DNA from: Hydractinia symbiolongicarpus
Taxonomy: Eukaryota > Cnidaria > Hydrozoa > Anthoathecata > Hydractiniidae
Assembly: GCF_029227915.1 (NCBI RefSeq)
Contig: NC_079880.1
Coordinates: 24,490,501 to 24,554,500 of the forward strand
Direction of reading: 5' to 3'
DNA: 64,000 bases
Made by a program: the position numbers and the translations under genes. Shown piece by piece: positions 24,693 to 40,500 of this stretch; position 1 is the stretch's first letter, and every line of letters starts with the position of its first letter. Under the pieces are notes generated by a model. The model saw only the letters and a program-made list of their open reading frames with translations. It had not been told where the DNA came from and did not search any database.

Positions 24693-24920
24693 GGTGAATA
24701 TTTATCATAGCACATCCGCATTTCATTCTCAACAGAGAATGCTTCACCCCGATCAGACCTCTGATCATGACGGGCGTAAGTCATATTGTAGAAGAACTAC
24801 TTTGTTCATCACTAACATACTGCCTGGCAGTGAGCGGGATTCGATCCGCGGTCCTCAGAACTGGGAGCGGCAGACGAACCCAAGACACTACGTGCAGCAA
24901 TATGTTAGTGATGAACTCAG
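24693..24920 (-). mobile_element. tRNA-like foldback SINE, copy 1
   Basis: Read on the minus strand this copy contains a tRNA-like core with B box GATCGAATC (plus strand 24838-24846) and a weaker A box starting TAGTGTCTTGG. Around the core are inverted arms containing CATCACTAACATACTGC and CAATATGTTAGTGATGAAC. The body carries CGGGGTGAAGCATTCTCTG and ends in GATAAATATTCACC. It matches the copy at 46200-46455 over nearly its whole length, but one arm is diverged. Confidence 0.65.
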
Positions 24921-24949
24921 ATAGTTTATCCGGATGGTGTGTATACATA

Positions 24950-25142
24950 GGTGAATATTTATCATAGCACATCCGTATTTCATTCTCAGCAGAGAATGCT
25001 TCACCCCGATCAGACCTCTGATCATGACGGGCGAGTATAATGCGTGTAAGTGATATTGTAGAAGAACTGCTTTTTTCATCACTAACATACTGTGTGGCAG
25101 TGAGCGGGATTCGATCCGCGGTCCCCAGAATTGGTAGCAGCT
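24950..25142 (-). mobile_element. tRNA-like foldback SINE, copy 2 (truncated)
   Basis: Head-to-tail with copy 1 and in the same orientation. It keeps the body, one arm and the B box (GGGATTCGATCC on the plus strand) but stops inside the tRNA-like core near 25142, before the A box. It also retains GAGTATAATGCGTG, which copy 1 lacks and the copy at 46200 has, so it is not simply a recent duplication of copy 1. Confidence 0.6.
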
Positions 25143-25398
25143 AGCGTAGAGATGGAATATAACCACACTTTTTAACAAACTCTTATAAAAGTTATCATAC
25201 ACAATTTTGCTTGTGACGTCACAACTTTTTGTAGCGCCTCATTGCACAAAAATCTATTTATATGCATAAAAAGCAGTGTTGAGTCATGCATATCAAGGTT
25301 AAGTCCCTATCATACAAAAATGAGTAGAAAAGGAGGAGTTCCTTAAAAATCAACGCATGCGCAGTAAATCTCGGCAATCTTAGGCTTGTAAAATAATA

Positions 25399-28406
<3,008 letters not shown>

Positions 28407-30416
28407 CTAGCTGAATACCCGTGGGGGAATCCACTGAATCTCTCATTAAACCGATGTAAGGGATACCAAACAAAAACATACAACACAGTAATATGAATTT
28501 TTAAAAGTCACAATTTGTATTATTCTAGTTTATAACCACTAAAACAAAACGTCCAAAAAAATAAATATGTGCAGCAATAAAAAAATAACAATAAAGGAGA
28601 AAAAAACCCTGGGATTGAAGTTGCTCACAATCTGCGTTATATTTGTACCCGCTGAAACAGAACGCTTAAAAATTTAAGCATGTCCAGCAACATAAAAATG
28701 CAAAAAGTTTAACAAAATCGAAGGTGGCTAACAAATCTGTTAAAACTATATACTTGCTTTGCCATGCCCGAAATATAAAAGGGAAAATGGTATACCAGAC
28801 ATTAGAAAAAATCGATAAGTCACACAAATAAGGTTATTGCAAAGTTTCCACAACGTACAGATTCTAATGCATCATACCAAATTAGCTATTTAGTCTATTA
28901 CATATAGCAACCTTCCCAATGCGCAAACGTGCAGTGCATGATAACAATGCAGTGTTTTCGAATTGAAGAATCGAATATTATTTTAAACGGTAACGTAACA
29001 GATGTAAACATTGATTTAACTTTGTTTACATTAAGGTTTATTATAACGACATCAACCACTTCGTAGCGTTAAAAACAGTAACAACGAAAAAATACTTTCT
29101 ACATTTTATATAAACTCTTCTCTATTATATACACGCTGTATTTTATAAGAATAGTGTTTTTTTTCGTTTCCGCCTTCATGTTCTTAGCTTTCCCTGGTGT
29201 ACTTGCCCATTGTTTTGGAGAGAAAGAGGTTCAGTCATACAAATTTTTATATTAAAAGAAACAACCAAGCTTAGACATATTCTTAGGATATTCTGACCCA
29301 TTGTTTAGAGTATATTCTTACAAAAAATGTTAAATATGTTCAGGCTAAAGACAAAACATATTTAACTTCATATTAAAGGGAAAGTTTAGCTGGAAGCGTG
29401 TAAACGGCTTAAAAACGTCGCTTTACATTTTAGATTCTTATAAAAATTGTGTCAAAAGAAAACGCATTTAAGCTCAAGACGCAACAAGGAACTAAAAATT
29501 TAAAGGAAAAGCTGAGCTCTGAAAGTTAAAACGGTTAAAAAAAACGTTACACACCTAAACTTATCTCTTTACCAGATAAACTAAACAACACACCTGCCTT
29601 TCTTTGGCTTTCTCAGTTAGCTAGCGTCTCTGGATAAAAGACCAATCAGTTTTTTACTTCGATTATTAAACTTCGCTTCATCCCAAAGAAAACAAATTGA
29701 AAATGTATAGCTAGCTACAATTGTCTGATACATTTCCAATCAGTTCTCTTTTTGACGTTATATTATCGTACGTTTTTCTTCTTTATAACAGACATTTCTG
29801 GCAACAACATAAACTTTTTTTATTCTTGCTCGACATCAACAGTCGCTCTACAATGACAACAGTTTTGTTCTTTACTTCTTAGATTCGAATTATCATTCGA
29901 ATTCGATAGTTTTTTTAAAAGAAAGCAACTTCGGTCCCAGAACACAAAAAAGATAGAAGAAACAAATAAGCTTTAATCTAACCTCGTGATGAGTAAACCT
30001 TGTTTGAAATAACTTTTTTCAGGATTACTTTGAAAAAGAGACAACTTTCTTCGCTTCGGTTTTCATTTTTCAGTTAATAAACTTTGTTTCCGTGAGATAC
30101 GGCGCGCACATGGTAAACCGGAGGTAAAATTTAATTATTCTATCCCAAACGACCAGCGGGGCTTTTACAACAAAAAAACAAATAAAACCATTTGAAATTA
30201 AAATAAAATTTAGTTTTAATGAGTAAGGAAAAAGAGTTTTATTTTAAAAAAAAAATAAGAAAAGAGAATTAAATATTTATATAGTAACCCCCTGATTTGC
30301 GTTTTCTTTAACTTGGTAAATTTTAGCGTAACGCCACGTCGTAAGAAAGTGACCTGTGATTTGTGTGACGTGGCCTCACCGTGCGCACACACACACAAGG
30401 CGTATTAATATATAGA
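28407..30416 (+). repeat. Long repeat element E2 of the same family, diverged
   Basis: About 2.0 kb, directly following E1. It begins CTAGCTGAATACCCGTGG with the hairpin stem GTGG...CCAC preserved although the loop differs. It ends with a perfect 8-bp hairpin, GCCACGTC...GACGTGGC (about 30332-30374), and GCGTATTAATATATA. The interior is unlike E1 and E3 at most positions but keeps occasional CAACCTTCCCAATGCGCAAA-type motifs. No coding frame is seen. Confidence 0.7.
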
Positions 30417-32878
30417 CTAGCTGTTTCCCGTGGAAGAATCCACTGTATTCCATTTAATTTATGTAGCAGATATATGTCCATCAAAAAACAAACAATACAG
30501 CAGTGCGCATCTTACATCTGCATTATTATATAAATGACCAAAAAAATTAAAGGTTTTCAACAACTGCAGTATATATGTGACATTTAAAATCTAAATCTAC
30601 TAAAATTACTTGCTCTGACCATCTGACAAATGCGAAAATTATTTGGAAAGAAGTTTTTAAAAGCATTTCAACATACATCTCACCCATAAAATTTAAATCA
30701 CTCAAAACGCCACATATATACAAAAAAGCTGATCAATGTCAAACACAAATCTCTCTCATTGTATATGTTAAAATCAGTTAGTTTATTGCAAACCCTGCCA
30801 AAAAGGTTGACACAAAATGTGAAAAATAAACAATAAATTTTGGCTAAGTAGAAATTTTTATCTAAGGTGTTAAAAAGGGATTTGCAACGATAAATTATAA
30901 TGCAATGAAACGTTTTTGATATATTGCATACGGTCCTTCCTCACCAAACTTTAGACAAAATGCCAACAAAATAACGGTGTTTAAATTTAAAATTAATAAA
31001 GTCCTTTTAGCAATTTGCATGCTGTTTTACCATCAATAAAGTAAACAAAATTTCAAATCTCACATAGTATTCTGTCACAAATTTTGCAACACAAAATACA
31101 AATTCTAAATAATACTAAAATCTCTTATTTTGGTCCTTCGCATACCGACGGTCTCCCACAAAAGTTTAATCAAAATGTAAAAAATGAGAGGTAACGACAA
31201 AATCAAAGTTTGCAAAATTTAATTATTTAGGTACATATATCTACTGCATATGCCCTCTAAAAGAATATTTTAATCCAAAATGCCAAAGAAAAACAGTTTG
31301 CAACAAAAATCAGTTATTTCGATAATATTGCATACACTCTTTCCTCACAAAAGCTTCACAAACTGTAAAAAAAAGAATGGTTGTAGGGAGTGCTTCTGAT
31401 TCAACAAAAAAGTTTTTTTGACATATTGCATCTAGCCCTTACCCATTAAATCTTACACAAAATTTCCAAAACTATATACGATTTAGAACACATCAAATTT
31501 AAATCGAGAAGGATCAGTCATTTCGATATATTGCACGGAGTCCTCCCCAGTAAGAATTTATACAAAATATAGAAAAACAAAGCTTGCAAGGTGTAAAATT
31601 AAATTCTTCTTCTGTGTATATATATATATGGTCCTTCCTCGCAAAATTAACATAAAATGTCAAAAAGGTTCAGATATAACATCTAACACAACAAAAATCA
31701 GTTCTATCAGTATATGTCATGCCATTGTCTTCCACCAAATGTTCCCCTTAAAGTTTCACAGACACAGCCTGTAAATTAAAAACAACTAAGATCAGGTATT
31801 TTGGTCTATTTCATACCATTCTGTTCCAAATAACTTATAAAATGTAAAAATTGAGTGGTAAAACAGAAATGTCAAAAAGAAGAAAAAAATAGCTTACAAA
31901 GAGTATAAAATTGAAATCAACAAAGTAGCTCTTTTGGTGTATTAAATATAAGCCATACGCACAAAAGTTTACACTAAATGTAAGAAAATGGTTGTGTTTA
32001 GTAATTCTAAATTAAGAAAAGTCAGTTCTTTTAGCATGCTGATAAAGGTTTTTGCCCACAATTTGAAACAAATTAAATTTACATTTTAAAAATAAGTAAT
32101 TTCTGAACTTTATTTTCAGAATATTTGGAGGAAAAGAACTTCGCAAACCAAAAAAAACCCAGGAAAATGTTTAAAATTTTCAGGGTTAATAACGTTTGAT
32201 GTGTTTTGTGGGAATATATATACTGGGAATCTTTAGTTTAAAGCTAGCATTAGCTAGCTACAGCAGCTAATAGCTAGTCACTTAAATATAAACTGGAGAC
32301 TTAGCTAGGTATAAAGAACATGGCTACATATATATATATATTCCTAGCTAGCTAGTTGTTGGTGGTGGTTGGCTTTTTATGATGCTAGCTATAAAACATG
32401 TCTGGCAACAATAATATAATCAAAACTGAAAATAAAACATGAAAAAACCTTACAGAACCTTGCTATGATTAATTTATAAAACCATGCTCTTCTTCAAATG
32501 TTTTTTTAAAGATTTATTTTGAATGAAAGAGTAGAGAATACTCAAAAAGAACAGCCATCTTTTTCGTAAACACAATTTCCGTTTTATGCTAGGAACTTCA
32601 TTTAACAGTCCGTATGCTTTGTGAATATCTAATACCGTTTCATATGTAGCGATACCTATATATATGCTAACATAGAGTTTTTTGGCATAAGGGTATATAT
32701 ATTTATATCGTTATTAGCAGCGGGTTATATATTTACACCTTATGTGCGATTTCTATGAAGTACATTCCTAATCTTTTTAGTTAAATTTTAGCGTACAGCC
32801 ACGTCATAAGAAAGTGACCCGTGATTTCCGTGTCGTGGACTCACAGTTTTACTCACGCAAGGGAATTAATATATAAGA
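30417..32878 (+). repeat. Long repeat element E3, near-identical sibling of E1
   Basis: About 2.5 kb, collinear with E1. Differences from E1 are a deletion of about 100 bp matching 26066-26160, where both ends lie in similar ACAAATTTT-type text, a second deletion matching about 26950-27010, a short (TA)7 tract and scattered substitutions. It ends TCACGCAAGGGAATTAATATATAAGA at 32878 and abuts the BEL/Pao remnant directly. Confidence 0.8.
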
Positions 32879-35257
32879 TGAAATATGCAGCGATCGAGGA
32901 GAAAATCGCAAACGATACAGAACAAGAAGCAGAAGCGTCAGAAGAACAAGAACGTCGTAATCAGCGTGCGTGTGACGAAGAAAAAAGAATTGCAATTATG
33001 AGAAGTCTTTAAAGGAAAAGAAGAAAGGTAAACACCAGCCGTGAAGCTTCCGAAGCTGAAGACAACGAAGTTTAACGGTACACACATAGACTGGTTTCGA
33101 TTCTGGAACTAGTTTAAAGCTGAAGTAAACAACACGGAGATAGCACAAGTTACCAAGTTTTCCTACTTAAAGGAAATGATGTCACCAAAGCCCAGAACGC
33201 TGATTGACGGTCTTCCGTTTAGCACCGAAAGTTATGAAAGAGTCAAAGCGATCTTGAAGAAGAAGTACGGAAAGACGAGCGAAGTCGTGAGCGAGCATGT
33301 GCAAGCTATCACGAATCTACCAACTATCTAAGGATCCAACACCACTCGCATACATGAATTCTACGAAGGATTACTAACCCATATGCAGTCTTTAAAAACC
33401 ATGGGTAAAGTAGCCAAGATCAATGGGCATGTTAGATCTACCTTGGATAAACTCCCAGGCATCCGGTCGGACCTGGTGAGATTAGACGAGGATTGGCAAG
33501 ATTGAAGCATCGTCAATTGACCTACGCTTTGGGAAGATGGACTGAAAGGAATCCAATCAGCAATGGTTTCGGAAGGAAAGAGAAGAACTTCAACATACAC
33601 GACGAAAATCAATACAAATCAAGATGCGTTTACTGCAAAAAAAAAGAGAATAAATCAAACAATTGTGATACGGTGAAGGACAATGAAAAAAGAAAAAAGA
33701 CTCGGAGTAAGAAACAGTTGTGTGTTCAACTGTACAAAAAGGGGTCGTAGATCAGCTGGCTGTAAAGGTAGAAATTGCTACAACTGCAACAATCGTCATC
33801 ACACATCCATGTGCAACAGACTGAAGAAGAGTGAACGATCTCCAACAATGTGTTCGTCATCAGGTGGATCAGTAGTCTTCCCATGGTTGGTAGTGAAGGT
33901 GAATGGCGTAAAGTGTAGAGCTTTGGTGGACAACTGCTCAGGAAGCAGTTATGCATCATCTACGTTGACCAGGTTGATGAAGATCAAGCCTGTACGCAAG
34001 GAATCCAGGAGCACTGAGACGCTCATGCACACAACATTTAGGAAAATTGATATCTGCAAGGTAAAGGTGAGCAGCGTATCAGGAGATTTCCAGCTGGAGA
34101 CGGAATTAAGCAAAATCGACAAAAACGTGCTCTTGACGGTCAACAACCCGAGATACGAATACATGATTAGGACCTACCCGCATCTGAGAGGAGTCGTGAT
34201 GGAAGATCAAAATACCAAGCCAGAATTACCTGTTTACACGATAGTTGTTGTCAACCTCTATACGAAGATTAAATTAAAATAAGTGCCCAGAGTTGGAAAT
34301 AGTGGTGAACCAGTGGCCGAACGTACTTAGTTTGGCTGGACCTTGACGTCGGCTGATGTAGAAGTTAACGATCATATCTACTTGACACATTCAACCTGTA
34401 GTGACTATGACAGGTTGTGTCACTTGGTCGTTTTGGAAATTGAAGATAAACCAGATGGTGATCAATATATGGTGTACGAAGAATTTAAAGAACAGCTCAG
34501 AAGAGATCCTGAAGGATGGTACGAAACTGGGTTGTTGTAGAAACCAGGCCATAAGCAGCTGAACGATAACAAGGAAGCAAGTATCGGAATATTTAATAAC
34601 TTGATGAGCAAGATGGACATCACGTGGCAATTCAATCTGAGCCGCGCACCATGGTGGAGAGGACAATTTGAAAGGTTCGTTGGCTTAGTCAAGCAGACGT
34701 TGTTTAAGTTCATGGGAAAATCGTATTTATTGACTAAAGAATTGAAGTCTCTGCTAATGGATGTAGAAACGACCTTAAACAATTGCCCATTTGGTTATAT
34801 TGAAGATGAATTACAGCAAGTAATACTTACACCGAATGTGATGATGTTCGGTCAACCAGTAATTGTTCCAGACATCGAAGAAACAGAAGAAGACGAAAAT
34901 CCAGATTTAAAGAAGAGATACAACCACCTAAAAGCGTGTAAGGACAGGGTGTGGAGAAGATGGTCAGAAGAATATCTCAAGCAGCTGCAAGAAAGACATA
35001 ACATGAAACACAAGTCGAAAGAACTGACACTTAAAGATGGTGATGTGGTCATTATTAAAAGCGACGAGAAAAATCAAAAGTATTGGAAGTTGGGGTTCGT
35101 AACAAAATTGATCAAAGGTAGGGATGGAGCGGTTCGAACGGTGCGTGTGCATGCTGGAAAGTCATTCTGGGAACGAGCTGTTCAACAACTGTACCCCTTG
35201 GAGTTACATTGTGACGCGCACCAAGACAATGGACACGTCTTTTCTGAAGATACTTGA
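32879..35257 (+). pseudogene. BEL/Pao LTR retrotransposon remnant, internally deleted
   Basis: The order is gag, protease, the pre-RT segment, then the integrase C-terminus. The gag region has the typical FNGTHIDWFRFWN and KFSYLKEMMSPKPRT (DUF1759-type), interrupted by TAG and TAA codons near 33110 and 33328. Cys-rich knuckles follow at 33620-33830. The protease-like frame at 33683-34279 reads ALVDNCSGSSYAS, so the catalytic D-[ST]-G is lost. After 34343-34540 (EEFKEQLRRDPEGWYETGL) the sequence jumps near 34580-34610 to the end of the integrase and the DUF5641-type tail (LSRAPWWRGQFERF, GDVVIIKSDEKN). Almost all of RT, RNase H and the integrase core is therefore missing. LTRs were not identified. 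It is non-functional. Confidence 0.9.
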
Positions 35258-35908
35258 GGAGGATATCATAGTCAATTAAGTCAAAAATTTCATTGATTGG
35301 TTGCCATAGTTACCGGTTGCTAGGAGAACTATAGGTAAAATATGACATTTTGCTGCTCGACGCCTAACCAAATAACTGAATAACATGCGTTATTTCAAGC
35401 GCCTTTTTGACTGCGTTTGTTCCTCAAGGGTCACTTGTATGGATTGAGTGAAGTCCATTTTAGCAAGGTTAATTCGTCTTCCAGAGAACTGATGCGGTAT
35501 TTTTTGGACGACAGAGAAGCTAAAACAGGGCGAAACAGGCAATATCTCGACAAAATAACTAAAAGAAAAAACTTTGATTTGAAAATGGGTTTCATTTAAA
35601 CACTAGGTGGTACTAATGCCTGCACCCACATAAGAAATTGTAAAGCGTGGGCCCTTCCATCTTGCGAATTCTTGTTTCGTGTTGATTCCGAAATTAAACG
35701 GCAAAAACTTGTTTAAAGATTATTTTATGTACATTCTTGCCTTGTGGATCGACAAAAGGTGTACACCAGCACTATTTCGACCAAATTCCTAAGACGTTAA
35801 GTCTTGACGAGTTCACTTCGGAGGGTGCATCATTAAAACAGCTTTCTGAATGCTTGTGGAACACCACATTTAATATTCAGAACCGTCACATGTTGTTTTA
35901 GGAGGCCC
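35258..35908. other. Non-coding stretch after the BEL/Pao remnant
   Basis: It may include the 3' untranslated part and the 3' LTR of the retrotransposon, but no matching 5' LTR is available for comparison and no LTR ends are evident. The open frame at 35417-35599 begins without an ATG and matches nothing I recognise. Confidence 0.4.
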
Positions 35909-35953
35909 GAAATTATCATCTACAATACTGGCCAAAAATATTGATTATCATCT

Positions 35954-36138
35954 ACAATACTGGCCAAAAATATTGGAATTTAGCTGTCCTTCCCCCCTAC
36001 CCCCATACACAATGTTGATTTGTGTTAAATTTTGAGCATTCAAGGAACAGCCAAAGCCAAAGTCAACACTGTTTAAGGGGGGGAGGGGGCAGGTTTCTTC
36101 AGTCCAACAAGAAGGAATTCCATTATATATTGGCCAGG
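35954..36138. mobile_element. Short TIR element (MITE), copy 1
   Basis: A 185-bp block starting ACAATACTGGCCAAAAATAT and ending TATATTGGCCAGG, with imperfect terminal inverted repeats over about 25 bp. A C-rich run (CCTTCCCCCCTACCCCC) near the left end and a G-rich run near the right end also face each other. It is nearly identical to the copy at 36754-36944. Just before it, 35909-35972 contains two tandem copies of a 32-bp segment that includes the left TIR, so the left end has been duplicated. Confidence 0.75.
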
Positions 36139-36378
36139 AGAGAAATATGAATTATATACAGTTCAGTAGGGGGTGTACATTTTCAAAATAAGACATCTAC
36201 CAAGCACAGAGCTACCACAGCACATCAGCCAGCCTTGTTAGCCACCATTTTTTGATCTGAAACATGTGCAGCCTCTTTTTCAAAATCGCAGCCTCATTTC
36301 CATGTCAAAATGTAAACAAACCAAAAAAACAGGCTGGCTGCACCAAAAACACATATAAAAATCTATTTTTTATTATTT

Positions 36379-36617
36379 GACGGTTCACGCCCGTGAACCG
36401 TTGAATTTTAAAAAAGAATTATCAAATATATTTTCTATAATTTTGACGGTTCACGCCCGTGAACCGTCAATTTCTAAAAAAGGTCGAATATAAGAAAGAC
36501 ATATAAAAATATAATTTTTATTATTTGACGGTTCATGCTCGTGAACAGTCAATTTCTAAAAAAGAATTATTGAACATACTTCTTTAAAATTTCACGATTG
36601 ACGACCGTGAACCGTCG
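36379..36617. repeat. Array of short palindromes (GACGGTTCACG..CGTGAACCGTC)
   Basis: Hairpin units with 11-bp arms occur at 36379-36402 (one mismatch), 36445-36468 (perfect), 36527-36550 (degenerate) and 36591-36617 (degenerate). They are spaced about 65-80 bp apart by AT-rich text such as AATTTCTAAAAAAG. A weaker fifth unit is near 36648. The array sits between the two MITE copies. Confidence 0.8.
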
Positions 36618-36753
36618 AATATAAGAAATAATACTGTTTATATGCTGACAGTCCATGTCTGTGAAAAAGATATATACGGACCAAAACATAAAAATAAGAT
36701 TTTGTGTTAATACCTTCAAAAAAAAACTAAGTCTCAACAGCAAGAATATGCAG

Positions 36754-36944
36754 ACAATACTGGCCAAAACTATTGGAATTTAGCTGTCCTTCCCCCCTAC
36801 CCCCATACACAATGTTGATTTGTGTTAAATTTTGAGCATTCAAGGAACAGCCAAAGCCAAAGTCAACACTGTTTAAGGGGGGGGAGGGGGCAGGTTTCTT
36901 CAGTCCAACAAGAAGGAATTCCATTATATATTGGCCAGGATTGT
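36754..36944. mobile_element. Short TIR element (MITE), copy 2
   Basis: Near-identical to 35954-36138 and in the same orientation. The TIRs read ACAATACTGGCCAAAACTATTGG and, from the other end, ACAATCCTGGCCAATATATAA. It has both terminal ACAAT/ATTGT ends, while copy 1 lacks the right one. No coding frame is present. Confidence 0.75.
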
Positions 36945-37587
36945 AGCTATTGCAAGGAATTAAACATCGACGGAAAAGCTGTCTAAAAATGACCAAAAAT
37001 GGTTGCTTTTGGCGTTGCTATTCACTTACATTTGCGGTTGATTGGAAAAAGTGGCAGAATGCGCAATACAAACCTAAATTTGTCATAAGCACTACTTGAC
37101 ACGGTATTCTAAGATGATAAAAATTTAGAAATTTTATTAGGGGGACCGTCTTAAAGAATTTTTATGTAACTTGATGTCACTTGATTTTCCATATTATTGA
37201 AAATATAATCTACAGTCTTTGTTTACCTTTCCCCACCATGTTATAAAAATATGCGCAGGCTTATTACGAGACTGCTTGTTTCAACATGGATATGTAAGCG
37301 CATTGTGTACGCGTTGATATCGCCGGACTTTCAAAACCATCTCTTTTCCTATTATCGTTTTAACCAGCGCAATCCATTGTAATTCTTTTTTTTAAGGGAG
37401 TATCATGGGAATAGGGGCTGAGGATCAGCAATTTCTTGATTTATTAAATAATCCGATATGTTTTATCCCGATTTTGTTTATTTGTATTCCGAAAGTTCTT
37501 TCATTTCATACATCGAAATTTGTCAGCTGGACTGGACTGCTTGTCACGCAACGTAGAGTACAAATTTTAAATACAGTTTTTGCTATT
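36945..37587 (+). other. Intergenic region and likely 5' UTR/promoter of SMNDC1
   Basis: No coding exon is recognised. An ATG at 37405 opens a frame that runs into the SMNDC1 exon in frame (MGIGAEDQQFL...), but the added hydrophobic residues are foreign to SMNDC1. The ATG at 37588 matches the family N-terminus, so I treat the upstream part as 5' UTR. Confidence 0.5.
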
Positions 37588-40500
37588 ATGGCTTCTGCTG
37601 GTGAAGGATTAGATGACAATTTAGAGAATTACAAAGCCCAATTAAAACAGGTAGCTAGCTAACTAGAGATTAGACTGAATGATTTCTTTTTCCCAGCTAG
37701 CTAGCTAGCTACAAGCGCAGCTGACCGGAGGAGACGAAAAACAACTTATGTGTAGTGGTTATGGTGTTATGGCTCTGGACAGTATACTGAATTTCAAATA
37801 AAACTCAGTACAATGTCCACAGAGCTTTGTTTTTTGCTCCTTAATTAGCTTGGATTTTTCAGTTTTTGGGTTATAAAAGCAAAAGGTTGTTGACGGTGGA
37901 AGTCGAGATATGTGTATCAAAGCGAATATAAAACAAATAAATAACAATTCTCTAATGTTTGATTTTATTTTAAGGGCAGAAACTTTAACGAATTTCAGAA
38001 GTTTTGGGTTTTTGTTTATGTTTATTGTGTTTATCCTTATTCACAAAGTTATAGCTATAAGCTAAGGCTGTCATCAAAAAATGTTGTGTTCGCGTCCTCC
38101 GACCGACTCACTTTTGGTAATAAAAACCTGAGTTGGTAAGTCGGAAAAAGACCGGGAAAAAATTTCGCAAGATATTTTTCAAAAAGAAAATTTTCCGCCA
38201 GAACTAATTTATGCAAAATTGACAAAAACTTGTGAAAATTAATTTTGGTAAAAATTAATTCCTTTAGGGCACTCCTGTGGCTACTGACAGGGCGGCGAAA
38301 AATAGTCTACAAACAATGTCGAGTGATGCTATACTGTATGGGCCCTGGCAACGAATTTGCTTGCTCCGATCTGAAAATCCCTGGAAAAAATACGCCTGAC
38401 CGACTCATTTTTGCGGGATCTTCAGGACGCAAACACAACATATTTTTTATGGTGGCCTAACCCCACACAATATTTCACATTACATCAGTCAATTTTTGCC
38501 TAAAATTGTCGGGTTTTTTAATGACGGGAGCCCCTAAGCTACAGAAACCTGGGTTTAAAACAACAACTTGTAGGGATCAAACCCACAATTTTTTGGGTAT
38601 GAGTCTAGCACTCTACTGACTGAGTTATTATTCCCCAATTTTCATAATAATTTTCCACTTTTAAATTTAAATTTACGATCCGTATATATAAAGCTTACCT
38701 CCCGTGATAAGTTTATTTAAATTAACTTAAATTAATAGGGAGAATCTGATAGTGAAAAAGTATATATATATATTTTGTCCCAAACTTCCACTTTTTCCAG
38801 ATAAATTCCCTCAAGTTGGGAAAATTAGCAGCTTAACCTGTTTACACAGAATAACTTTCTGCCCGCATAGTTCAGTATTTTGTTAAAGCTAGAAGCAGTA
38901 CTGTTCGTGTGTTTAAGATTTTTTATAACCCCATCCATGTCTTGAAGCATAATCCAGGTTAAAATTTAGTTAAAAAAATGAATGGTGAGGCTAATTTCTG
39001 CATATTTTCTTTTTCTTTCTTGCTTAAGTTCTATACTTAGAAATTTAATTTTACGTAGTAAAATTTAATTTTATAGGTTGATGCTGCACTATTGATAGAT
39101 GAAGATAATGAAGATCTTAAAAAACTTAAACAAGATTTGTTGGTAGGTTTTAAACTTTTTATTTTCTTGTGTTTACAAACTTGTTTTATTTTCTTGTGTT
39201 TACAAACTTGTATATAAGGAAATAAGGTGCAAAATTGCAAGGTTTGACCGTGGTAAACTTGACATTTGCAGTAACATCCCATCTTAAAGTTGACTTTCCT
39301 CTCAAAAGATTCACATAAATAATAAATAATTTTTGAAGAACATTAAGTATAAAGGCTAGCATGTTTTTATAGCTCTATAGCATAAGCTCTAAATGTTATC
39401 CAATATATATATATATATATGCTTCTCTACCACATGTTTTTTTTTAAATATAGTGAGGGAGGGTAATTATAACAGCATGTTACAAAACTTTGTTTTTCTA
39501 CCCAGTGCAATCAAATTAAATTTCTTTTGTTGTGATTTTGTAAAAGCTATGGTACCAACTTTAAAAAGTAAAAAGAATTTTTACTTGCTAACAATTAGTC
39601 GCAAAATTTATTAATTATTACGCCTTTGACGAAAATTAGTGTATGTGAATAATACAACTAAGCTCTAAAAAGGAAACAAAAACTTTCTTATAAATAATTT
39701 ACATCAATAACCTTTTAAAACGGGTACCGAAGGGTAGGTTAGGGCATCATTAGGTTGTATATCACAGAAGTCCCAGGTGACATACTTTAAAGTTTGTCAC
39801 TGGTACAGTTTAACATGAAGCAAAACTATACAGGAGACCCAATTATTGGAGTCTTCACACCTCTCTCCTGACAAAACCGAGGACAGGCTGATTTATTGCC
39901 TGCTGTGTCGCGTGGGAGAAAAAACTGCTGGGCTACTTTTTAATACAATATACAATTTTTTCCATTATTATTACGAATCGAACGGCAGCACAGTATTTCT
40001 GTGCCCTGAATGATTTTAGTTAGTGAGAGGCTATAGTTTAAAAGAACACAAGTATTCAGAAGATGTTATCCTCGTATTGTTTACATCTAAAAGTGAAAAA
40101 CGTGTTTTCCAATGTAAGAAAGTTAATAAAGCACACTAAATGAGTTTAACCATACAACTTGGTCTAATTAAATCGTCTAGGTCACTTAGTAACTTGGATT
40201 GAACCCTGACATCGAAGCGTGCTTAGGGCTATAGCTACGGCTGAATTCTACTTCCATTTTTTGTAAGTTAAGGGCGTAATATTCACTGTGACAACCCTCC
40301 GGTGTAATAGTTACCCTCCGTCACTAGAATTTTAACGGATTGATTTTAAAAAAATGTCCATCATTGAACTACTGCTAAAAAAAAGTTATATTTTAGTGGC
40401 ATCTTTGGACAGTCAATGCCTTCCTACTATCTGACTTAGTAAACTTCGTTTTCAAGTCAATTAGTGCAAAATTTAAGTAAAAGCTGTTTTTATCAGGTTG

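Noticed and set aside
37405-37587. In-frame upstream extension of SMNDC1 from an ATG at 37405
   Set aside because: The added residues are hydrophobic and not seen in the family; the ATG at 37588 gives the conserved N-terminus.
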